From Liolophura sinensis (Eukaryota > Mollusca > Polyplacophora > Chitonida > Chitonidae): DNA of 64,000 nt. Each line of letters opens with the position of its first letter. Position 1 is the first letter of the stretch. The notes under the pieces were generated by a model. It was not told the DNA's origin and made no database searches. It saw only the letters and a program-made list of their open reading frames with translations. The stretch spans positions 3,032,160-3,096,159 of the forward strand of contig NC_088298.1 in the NCBI RefSeq assembly GCF_032854445.1. The letters are read 5' to 3'. Shown piece after piece: positions 56,001 through 64,000 of the stretch. A program made the translations under genes and the position numbers.

Positions 56001-59000
56001 ATACACACTCCAGTATTTCATGTCGTGTCACAGGATGGAGATACCCCTTTACATACAGCAGCATTGCGTGGAAGGGTAAACCTGGTCCGTCTTCTGTTGG
56101 AGTCTGGCGCAAATTTCAACGTAAAGAATAAGGTAGAAGGTTTGATTTTCATTTTTTAAAGTCTCATGTACATTCTTACGCACCTTAGCCATATATATAA
56201 ATGTAAGCTGACTTGGGGCCTCCGGGGCCTCTGGGGTTAGCGTGCTAGCGCAGAATAATGACTCAGAAGGCCCTCATCAATCGCTGAGACTTCAAGTCCA
56301 GTTTATACTGACTTCATCTCCGTCCTTATCTAAAAATATCTGCCAGCAACCTTCGAATGGTCGATGGTCCCCGGTTTCCTTCCAACATAGTGCTGGCAAC
56401 GTAATATAATTGAAATATTCTTGAGTACGGCGAACACCAATCAAATTAATAAATAAATAAATACAAGCGATGTCTAAAAATGTAACCGTTTTGTGAATTT
56501 GTGCGATTGTCCTGGAGTCTCCGAATAGGTTAGATGATGATGGGACCACTTGCATTACATACATTTAAGGTATGCAAGTGTCAATGCGTGTGAGAAGATG
56601 GGGTAACCGTTTCTTACTGTCTATGTGCCATATTTAGGGTTGTTTTCCACCGTGACTCTCGCAAGTCTCGTTGCTCGATCTGAGAGTTACCCCACTCCGC
56701 AACTAACTAAAATCCACATAAACACAATCTCATTGAATATCCTCTTCTAATTATGTTACTCAACAGAAAGGACAAACACCCCTGCACAAGGCAGAAGCAC
56801 TTAAAAGGGGTGATCTTCTCGGTCTTCTGATGAAGCACGGCGCTGAGGTCAGCGTAGAGCCCCGGGTATGTTTCCATTCTGTGAATCTGAGCATATTTTA
56901 ATGTATTGTTTTACTTCGTTCTTCACTCCTCATAGCACGTTATGTTCTGCATGCAGAACAAGGTATACTATAATATAGTCTCTTTCTTTTATCTAGTCCC
57001 CTATTTTCAACTGTCTGTGAATTCAGTCATACTCGCTACCAAAATTGCCTTTTCCTGCTTAAGGATTGTACTAATTTCCCTAAAACTTTGTGTAAGTGTA
57101 AACATCTACATGCTTAAAAATAATGATAGTCTGATTATCGTTTTTATTTATTCTTCGAAATTTTTGGGTATGTAAGTAGGGTGTTTCGGACAGCCGGAAT
57201 CTACTTGCGTTTAACGTCATCTCATGTAATAACATGAACGCTAATAGCCCTCTGGGGTCAAATTCCTCAAAGCCATTTCTGACAAAAGTCAAAATGTAAA
57301 ATGCCATTTTAAAGCTCATTCTGGGGCTTTAGAAAGTAAAATTTTGTCCACCTCATCAATATGTTCTTAAAAGAAATGTGTCCAAATTTCAAACTATGTA
57401 TTGTGCTTAAGTTTTAAATTTTGACTTAAGTTATAAATGGTTTTGTGGAATCGGCACTTGGTGAGGACAGTCTCAATATTACAAAGCTTAAGGCAAGGGG
57501 AGGGAGCCATTATTGGTAAAATTAGGCAAAGTTCAAGAAAACAGACAGGCAGTAAAAAATAACAAATCATACATTAATGCTCTTTCTCAATGCTTCAGCA
57601 TGAGTTGGGAGTTGTTTTAAAGTGTCATAGAGTATGTCATCAAAAATATAACTTTTGCCTCGTTGAAAGACAAAGTGTTAATCTTAGCAAGACTGAAAAC
57701 TGGATTGAGACTTTTAATGAAATATTATAAATTTTTAAATATTGTCTATATTCGTCCTACGGCTCTGTGGGATAACTGTTATAACTGTGTACGTATCTAT
57801 AACAGGGATCTGCAGGATAAATACTGCGGATATCTGTGGCACGGTTCTGTAGGATAACAATACAGTAGTTTGCATGCCTGTTCTTTGGCTCTAGGATAAA
57901 CGTTGTAGTAGTATGCATGTGTTCTACGACCCTAGGATAAACATCACACCGTTACTGTCACTGTTTGCATATCTCTTTTAGGGCTCCAGAATTGTATGTC
58001 TGTTCAACGGCTTTACGATAAACCGTTGTGATACTCTGTATATATGTTCTACGGCTCTAGGATAAACCTTACAGTAGTTTGCCTGTGTTCCACAGCTATA
58101 TGATAAACGTTATAATAGTTAAAATATTGCAATGTGGGTAAGCGTTGCAGATATATTTTTTTCAATTTGAAGCAAAAAGTCACTTTTTGATCGGTGTGAG
58201 TTCAGTTTCTTCATCGTGGGCCAGTTTCTTTTTTTTATATTTTTTCTGTCAAATTTTATTTCTTATTTTTCAAAATATCTTCAGCGATACAACGCAGCAC
58301 AGGGGTTGCGAAGTAAATCATCAATATGATTTCATTGACTGATTACCTGCCGGCAGTTCACAGTAATCAGAGCAATGGCTGCTGTACGGAAACTGACTCG
58401 TTTCTACAGCCCAGCTAACACTGTTTTCGCCCCTGAAAGAATAATTACCTAATGAATGTAAATTTTGCGTAAAATCGGCGATATACCTAAGTCAATCATT
58501 AATACCCTGAAAAGAGGGACTCCAGTAGCTGTTGGGGATATTAACAGAAAGGTGAATTTGTCAGGAAAGCGCCGTGCTTTAAGAGGAAGGTGTACAATGT
58601 ACTCACCTGTACGTTTATACGGAAATTCACCTGAGACATACCACGATGAAAAATGTGAAAGAGATGTAAACTATGCCATTCATAGATAATGTAGCAAGGA
58701 ATAGCTGAAACAAGTGTGTTGCATTATCAGAAGAAAGCAGTGTGTAAAGGTGTATGAATTCAATTAATGCAGGTAATTGGATGCCGTGCTTAGCGCTGCC
58801 TGCGTTTGTCAGTGACCCGTTTTTCAGATTCTTTGATGAATTGACATCATTTTTCCACGTGTCCTTCACTTTAGCCTCTTTAGTACTTTCTGAGTGTATC
58901 TGGAACTGGACTTTCCTTTGATAGACACAATTTTGTTTTAAAAAAGGACTGAATTATGGTTACAAATGTGTTTACAACTAAGTAGTGAAGTGAAGTTTTA

Positions 59001-60178
59001 AGTCGAACACCTCTTTACAGTTTATTCTTGATTTTAAATTGATTTTTTATTCCACAGATTATGCAAAGAGTGCTACATTTAGCTGTAAGATCTGAAGATG
59101 TCAGATTTATTCGATCTGTGATAGATAAGGGAGCCGATGTCAACATGGAAGTTCAGGTACGTGGGTCAAAGAAATATTATCCCGTTATATCAATTTTTTA
59201 TCTTTTTTTAAATTCTGCTTGAAATATCGAAAGCCAATTAGTAGCAGACAAAGGAGAAAAATGATGACAGCATTGTGTAAATTGATTTCTCTGTTATATA
59301 GCCCGGCACAAGCCTTCTTGTTCACTCTATGTGGTGCCTGAAGACATCTTTTGTGGGTTATCTTCTGAAGGAGGGAGCACAACTTCCATCTTTATCACAG
59401 GTATGTGGGTATCACATAGTTATTGCACTACTGGTGCGATAATATAGCAGACTTCATCATATACACAATCAAAAACTGGCTCAAACAACAGAATCATGAA
59501 ATACATATAAGGCTGTTTTATCCGTGAAAATTTGGTGATATATTGAATATTTTATGAGTAGAAATAATGTTTTTGTAGTTCTGCCCGACACCAGTCCGCA
59601 TATAGTTAAATGGGACGTGTTTTCTTGCCTGAATTATGGAGAGTAAACTACTGGTATTTTACTAGATATACCAGCTCCCTGTGATATCTCATAGGCGTTG
59701 GCGTTTGAGGAGGTATTTCACAAAATTGTAACAACTAGCTCCAATCTCCTCTATGCTGACATCAGTCGCGAGTTGTTGTTGCACAATGTGCACAAACCCC
59801 ATGCGCCATTTCCCTTTTAGAAATTAATTAATTAATCGCTTATATTCAAACTGATTTAAGCGTGCCCTGGCCTTAGGTTTGTAAAATAGAATGTAGAAAC
59901 AACGGAGACCCAGTAATAAAACGCTGGTTTTGCCCTTCAAAGACTTTCAAATTGGCATTTATCTTTCTCCTACTTTTATTGTGACACACTGACGCAAACA
60001 CTGTTACACAAGCAAGCTTGAAGTGGGGAAGGGTTGCAATAACTCCATGTTTTAAAAATGGACATCAGTATTTTATCAACTCGCGTTCGATTTTCAGCTG
60101 GCTTTACGAAGACAGGAAAGGTATTGTGAGAGGGAAATGAGACGCTGTCGGTGGCGGTGTCGATGTCCAGTTCGGTGA
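47002..60178 (+). CDS. Ankyrin-repeat protein gene (discontinuous; exons listed separately)
   Basis: Ten plus-strand exons each encode exactly one ankyrin repeat of 33-35 residues. Each runs from the G-x-T-P-L-H turn to the G-A-D-V-N finger, and each is phase 0 with AG acceptor and GT donor. The final exon encodes a Cys/Arg-rich tail and a stop. From 48629 the product is 359 residues. A possible 30-residue first exon at 47002 would make it 389. Ankyrin stacks are protein-interaction scaffolds; no other domain, signal peptide or membrane segment is seen, so a cytosolic or nuclear binding role is inference. Repeats 1, 9 and 10 are degenerate, as is usual for capping repeats. A SINE (56216-56462), family D repeats and a minisatellite lie in introns. 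Additional upstream exons may be missed. Confidence 0.85.
47193..47214. repeat. Poly-T run
   Basis: About 22 consecutive T residues in the presumed first intron of the ankyrin gene. Confidence 0.95.
48629..48730 (+). CDS. Ankyrin exon 1, 102 bp
   Basis: Acceptor TCTTTTGTAG, 34 codons (SDGRTTLAQAAYDMRLDL..GVDVDQRDE), donor GTATGT. The TAG just before the exon is in frame, so this frame must be entered by splicing. A degenerate repeat with TLAQAA in place of PLHxAA. Confidence 0.82.
49637..49735 (+). CDS. Ankyrin exon 2, 99 bp
   Basis: Acceptor CCGTTCCCACAG; 33 codons KQRTALFSAVISGDMEIARL..GASVNVWDQ; donor GTAGGT. Phase 0. Confidence 0.88.
50065..50163 (+). CDS. Ankyrin exon 3, 99 bp
   Basis: Acceptor CATTCCGCAG; 33 codons VGCTPLHCAVSQHNVGFVDL..GADVNAYAQ; donor GTACCT. 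Near-consensus repeat. Confidence 0.92.
52159..52263 (+). CDS. Ankyrin exon 4, 105 bp
   Basis: Acceptor TTCTTATTCCAG; 35 codons TGETPLHWAVAKSACDLMLV..GADVNAVTQ; donor GTACGT. Two extra residues lie in the inter-helix region, still phase 0. Confidence 0.92.
53438..53536 (+). CDS. Ankyrin exon 5, 99 bp
   Basis: Acceptor TTTCTCTTTTAAG; 33 codons DCNTPLYNAASCNKLDLVHE..GSDANIKNK; donor GTAGGT. Confidence 0.9.
54621..54719 (+). CDS. Ankyrin exon 6, 99 bp
   Basis: Acceptor GACATCCCACAG; 33 codons VGQIALHAAVFHNDENLLRL..TGDVNVQDE; donor GTACGT. Confidence 0.9.
56034..56132 (+). CDS. Ankyrin exon 7, 99 bp
   Basis: Acceptor CGTGTCACAG; 33 codons DGDTPLHTAALRGRVNLVRL..GANFNVKNK; donor GTAGAA. Best match to the ankyrin consensus in the gene. 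Confidence 0.92.
56216..56462 (+). mobile_element. tRNA-derived SINE in ankyrin gene intron 7
   Basis: Starts ggggcctccggggcctctgg (partly duplicated head), then gttagcgtgctagcgcagaa, B-box-like gacttcaagtcc, the common body and an (aaat)n tail. Same orientation as the gene. Confidence 0.82.
56767..56865 (+). CDS. Ankyrin exon 8, 99 bp
   Basis: Acceptor TTACTCAACAG; 33 codons KGQTPLHKAEALKRGDLLGL..GAEVSVEPR; donor GTATGT. Confidence 0.9.
57745..58120. repeat. Degenerate minisatellite in ankyrin gene intron 8
   Basis: Irregular repeats of about 41-48 bp with the core ttctacggctctaggataaa followed by cgttgtagtagt or variants such as ccttacagtagtttgc. Confidence 0.7.
59058..59156 (+). CDS. Ankyrin exon 9, 99 bp
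   Basis: Acceptor TTTTATTCCACAG; 33 codons IMQRVLHLAVRSEDVRFIRS..GADVNMEVQ; donor GTACGT. The TPLH turn is degenerate (RVLH). Confidence 0.88.
59302..59400 (+). CDS. Ankyrin exon 10, 99 bp, degenerate cap
   Basis: Acceptor TTCTCTGTTATATAG; 33 codons PGTSLLVHSMWCLKTSFVGY..GAQLPSLSQ; donor GTATGT. Length and phase match the series although key ankyrin residues are lost. Confidence 0.82.
60098..60178 (+). CDS. Terminal exon of the ankyrin gene: Cys/Arg-rich tail and stop
   Basis: Acceptor CGATTTTCAG; 26 codons LALRRQERYCEREMRRCRWR then CRCPVR and TGA, in frame with the phase-0 series. Nine arginines and four cysteines in the last 19 residues; no known domain recognised. Possible nucleic-acid or metal contact is inference only. 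Confidence 0.72.
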   Translation: MALRRQERYCEREMRRCRWRCRCPVR

Positions 60179-60361
60179 AAGACCGAGCTAAATTTATGCA
60201 CGAATTCCTAGTGCCTCATACCACCGCAATGATTACAAATTAATAACAGGAAATCACTCTTCTACAATCGTTACGCATGCGATAAAACACAGTTGTGACA
60301 GTATATTAAGTTTGATTATTGTTGTGAATGTGATAAAGTTCTTAGCGCTATTTTATTTGAG

Positions 60362-60367
60362 AATAAA
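60362..60367 (+). terminator. Candidate polyadenylation signal of the ankyrin gene
   Basis: AATAAA about 185 bp after the stop codon, before the retrotransposon copy begins near 60540. No downstream GT-rich element was assessed. Confidence 0.4.
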
Positions 60368-60539
60368 ATGTGTGTATGACAGCGTGAATCATTCTACCTT
60401 AATTTGGTTTAGATGTCAATATTCGAACGTATCACATAACTTGAACATTACGCAGTTTTACGAACCGCCCAATCAGGCGAGCTATCGGTATTTATTGAAT
60501 GCCTTTTTAAATATTTAGGTTGAGTTTTCATTACCAAAT

Positions 60540-63510
60540 TCCCCCGGGGTGAAAAGAATAGGACCTCAGCCCTCTAGGCAAGCTTTCGTAAAAGGCGATT
60601 TACCCAGAGCTCTCCCGTGTGGGACCGGTGAATATAATAGGCTCACATCTTCTCGGCTGTGTGAGAGGCAACCGGGGTACGACCTGTGTGCCGTGGGTTG
60701 CGACCCGTAATCTACGAGGACGAAACCGTAGTACCAGAATTAGCTACACCTGTGAACAAAACTACGACTTCGTCTTGCTTACGCAGACAATTAAACCCGA
60801 TACTGAACCATAATAGTACATCTGCTCCCGTCGATAAAAAATAAATCTAAGTTAGCTCAAAAAGGGTCTAATCAACAGAATCGTAAACCTGGTGCACATT
60901 CAGACCGCCCGTCTAAGGCCACTAGGGATCCCATTCAAACTTATACTAAGTTTGGATCTTTAGAGGACGTGGATCCTTCACAACCAGATGTTAATGTGAT
61001 GGATATATCACCCAACATGGAAGATCTATTAGCACATCTCCCAAGAAAGGTCGCCCTCGGTCCAAACATAAAGATAAATCTCCTATACGTCTTCCTCCAT
61101 AACGTCTGTATACGACAAAATTATACAGTGGTATTGTCGAGGTCTTAAGGTACATTTTATTGAAATAACACAGCTAGTTCAATCTTTAAATCCTATTGCC
61201 CTTTGTCTTCAGGAAACTCACCTGAAGACGTCTGACAGAAAAAGCTCTTAAAAATTACTCAATTTATAGTATATATAACAATGAAGAAGAGCGAGCTGCA
61301 GGCGGCTCCTCTATTTACATAAATAACAGTATTATTCACAGCACTGTTGCTCTGGATACAGAGCTCCAGGCTGTGGCCGTTCGTGTTTCGCTCTCCGAAA
61401 AAATCACTGTGCTAGGTTTATATTCCTGTACATTCTTCTTTCTCAGCTTCCCAATTACATAATTTTAAAGAACAATTGCCTAAACCGTTTATAATAATGG
61501 GAAATTTTAATTCCCATAATCGTGCAGTAATAATATAAATAATAAAGGTAAAATATTGGAAGACTTTTTATCTAAGGAGCAACTGTGCTATTTCTAATAC
61601 TTATTTACATCCGGGTAATGGCACTTATTCTGCTATCGACCTCACCATCACAGACCTGCCACTTATCCCTGGTTTTTCTTGGACGGTGCATAATGATCTT
61701 TGTGGTACGAACCATTTTCCTAGAGCATATCACTTTCAAATTCTTTATCGAATTTCCACCTAGCTACACATTCCAAAGCAGATTGGATCGCATTTGAGAT
61801 GATCCGTGAGATGATCACCCCAGAGACTCTCAATGCAGCAGCTGGTCCTATATTAAAATTTAATGAACTTGTTTTACGAGCAGCTGATAGAGCCATACCT
61901 AAGACCTCGACAAATCCTAAATCCAAAAGTAAATTCAAGTATGACAAGTTTATTTATGGATTGATTTGACTGGGGTTTTACGCCGTACTCAAGAATATTT
62001 CACTTATACGACGGCAGCCAGCATTATGGTGGGAGGAAACCGGGCAAAGCCAGGGGGAAACCCACGACCATCCGCAGGATGCTGGAAGACCGGTATGACA
62101 AAGACTGTCGTAAATCCATAAGGATCTTAAAAGGCCTGAACGCAATTTTAACCACTGTCCTCCTGATAATAATTTAAACCATGTTCGTATTATTCGAGCC
62201 AAAGCTCCTGGATTGCTCAAGTCCAAGAGACGATCTTGTTGGCGGAGCTTTGTTTTAGGCATTTCGTCAAAAACACCCATGCGTAAGTTCTGCAACATGG
62301 TTCAGAAACCTAAAATTAATAAATATAAGCGTCAAGTCCGACATTCATATACCATTAGTAGTCCGTAAAGGGCGTTCCAGCTCGATAATCGCAAGATCCA
62401 TTTCCAAAACAACGTTTAACACTAACTCCCAAAGATAAAGGTATGCAAGAAATTATACAAATAGGAAATAAAGTCGGTAACACACACAAGAGAGAAGTGA
62501 TCATCAGTTTTCAATTATGCCGGGCAGACAATGAATATTCCAGGCATGAATTCCATATCAAAGTTCACATTCGTAGTCCGTGAATGAGTTCCATGTCAAA
62601 TAACAATTAAACAAGTATCTCAGTCGCGCTTTAATTGCAACTGTTCAAAAAAGTTAAACAAAGCCAAAGTTCAGATGGAGATGATATATTAACTTCCTAA
62701 TCTGATATAGACAATAAACTATCTGAAAGAATTTCTAAGAAATCTTCTTCTGAGAATTATTCTTCAGAATTCCAACATAATAAAAACGAGAAGGAGAAAA
62801 TGGAATTTCCCTTTTTTCTGAATACTTTAAGTTTCTTTAATCTGATTTTAGGTCTAATATTATTAAATATGTTCGTCACCTTTGGCAGGGTGCATGCGAT
62901 TTTGAGGTGCATAATAAACTGAACACTATTCACCCTGTCATTGGCTATAATTCTTATACACATGGTATGTCTCGCACAGACCGAGTAGTTTTAACAAGGT
63001 GCCGTACCGGGCGATCTCGTAGGACACACAATTTTCCTCTTATCCTACAGCATCACATCCAATACACTGTGGGACAGTGCCCCCATCAAGAATAAAACTA
63101 TGTGTCCAACGAGAACGCCCGATACGACATCAAACATATACTTGTTGACTGCGCAGACTTTGCTCATTTTCGGGAAAAGTTCTACATAGTCAACACTATA
63201 TTCGATACAGCAACTGGCGATGCTGTTATAAATTATTTAAAGGCCGTTGGTCTATATCATATAATATAGGTCTTAATAAATATATACAAATAAATCATAA
63301 TCTCGGTTTTTCTACATAGTTATAATTATATTGTGATTTTCGAATTTTATCTAAGGTTTGGTTCTTTTAGAAAGTGGGTTTGGGTTTATGTTAAGTGTTA
63401 TCCGTTATATCGAAAACCATACATTCTCTCCCGTTTTAAACCTGCTCTCGCCACGATGTGGCTGCAAAATTGCCGATGTGGCGTTGAGCCATAATCATTC
63501 ATTTATTATA
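60540..63510 (+). mobile_element. Non-LTR retrotransposon E3, plus strand, with several deletions
   Basis: A 5' leader (60540-60780, cccccggggtgaaaagaata, matching R1-R3) joins the gag C-terminal part (60790-61100, SPSV..RLPP-like), so the zinc-knuckle part is deleted. The endonuclease region follows (61120-61930; IALCLQETHLKTS at about 61195-61235, KADWIAFEMIREMITPETLN at about 61775-61835), then a SINE (61948-62092), linker (62093-62340; KAPGLLKSKRRSCWRS..) and unrelated DNA (about 62341-62690). Last come a linker remnant (62700-62830), the C-terminal cysteine region (62860-63220) and the 3' UTR (to about 63510). No reverse transcriptase remains. Confidence 0.78.
61948..62092 (-). mobile_element. 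SINE inserted in E3, 9-bp target-site duplication
   Basis: Antisense body from tttatttatggattgatttg to atccgcaggatgctggaaga. gtatgacaa occurs at 61939-61947 and 62093-62101. Truncated at its 5' end. Confidence 0.8.
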
Positions 63511-63519
63511 TTAAAAACT

Positions 63520-64000
63520 TGGAAGATTATAATCGTCCGTTTAATATCAATGAACCAAAAAATGCATTGACAAACGCACACAATACATGCGGTCCTCATA
63601 ACGTATATTATAAATTTTTGAACCATTTACCACCTGAGCCACTCGAGACTCTCTTGGACTTGCTTAATGATATTTGGATAACTGGTAATTTTCCACCGTC
63701 ATGGAGGGAGGCGTGTATTATCCCGGTCCCTAAACCGGGTAAGGATCATACTGTTATTTATTTATTTATTTGGTTGATGTTTTACGTACTCAAGAATATT
63801 TCACTTATACGACGGCGGCCAGCATTATGGAGGGTGGAAACCGGGCACAGCCCTGAGGAAACCCACGACCATCCGCAGGTTGCTGAAAGACCTTCCCACT
63901 TATGGCCGGAAAAGGATCACACTGATCCAAATAATTACCGTCCCATAGCTCTTACCAGCTGCGTCTGTAAGACTATGGAACGGATGATTAATGATAGACT
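63520..64000 (+). mobile_element. Reverse-transcriptase N-terminal region of a further non-LTR copy (E4), runs off the window
   Basis: From about 63525 the frame reads NRPFNINEPKNAL.., YYKFLNHLPPEPLETLLDLL, NDIWITGNFPPSWREACIIP and VPKPGKDH. After the SINE it resumes as DPNNYRPIALTSCVCKTMER and MINDRL to the window end. This is the fingers region of a Jockey/CR1-type reverse transcriptase, apart from the SINE nearly undamaged over this stretch. Confidence 0.82.
63753..63911 (-). mobile_element. 5'-truncated SINE inside a reverse-transcriptase frame, 12-bp target-site duplication
   Basis: (attt)n tail at 63755-63770, ttggttgatgttttacgtac, cgacggcggccagcattatg, ending cttatggccgg. aaggatca(t/c)act flanks it at 63741-63752 and 63912-63923. 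The tRNA head is absent. Confidence 0.88.

Overview
The window is non-coding-rich, AT-biased metazoan DNA, most likely from a mollusc. The evidence is GT-AG introns, single-repeat exons, many copies of a tRNA-derived SINE whose body carries the ggtgttttacgcc / cggcggccagcattatg motifs I associate with molluscan genomes, and Jockey/CR1-like non-LTR retrotransposons with CCHC gag, AP endonuclease and reverse transcriptase. Species cannot be named from the sequence. A run of exactly 200 N (11083-11282) shows that this is a scaffolded assembly.

1-23.7 kb: four tandem copies of a 5.6-7.5 kb unit. Each carries tiny minus-strand exons, SINEs and (units 1-3) a 3'-truncated retrotransposon fragment. 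24.5-28.9 kb: a second duplicated block, period 1961 bp, also carrying tiny minus-strand exons. 29.18-29.32 kb: a minus-strand first exon with a signal peptide behind a TATA-like box. Together these form the main discovery: one large minus-strand gene for a secreted protein, built from a signal-peptide exon and at least 18 miniature exons. The intact ones are 54-63 bp and phase 0. They fall into six sequence types, have clean splice sites, and were amplified by segmental duplication. The gene probably continues past the left edge.

29.4-34.5 kb: intergenic DNA with SINEs, including a SINE nested in a SINE. 34.5-36.8 kb: a satellite with 128-bp and 106-bp monomers in a higher-order LLLSS pattern. 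36.8-38.5 kb: no gene seen. 38.5-45.8 kb: two damaged minus-strand non-LTR retrotransposons.

47-60.2 kb: a plus-strand ankyrin-repeat gene. Ten exons each encode exactly one 33-35 aa repeat, all phase 0, followed by a Cys/Arg-rich terminal exon with a stop. A possible first exon lies at 47.0 kb. 60.5-64 kb: damaged plus-strand copies of the same retrotransposon family, interrupted by SINEs with visible target-site duplications.

The two cellular genes are divergent (micro-exon gene leftward from 29.3 kb, ankyrin gene rightward from about 47 kb). Both are assembled from symmetric phase-0 repeat exons, so exons can be gained, lost or skipped without shifting frame. All exon calls are from reading splice signals and frames by eye; no transcript or homology search was available.
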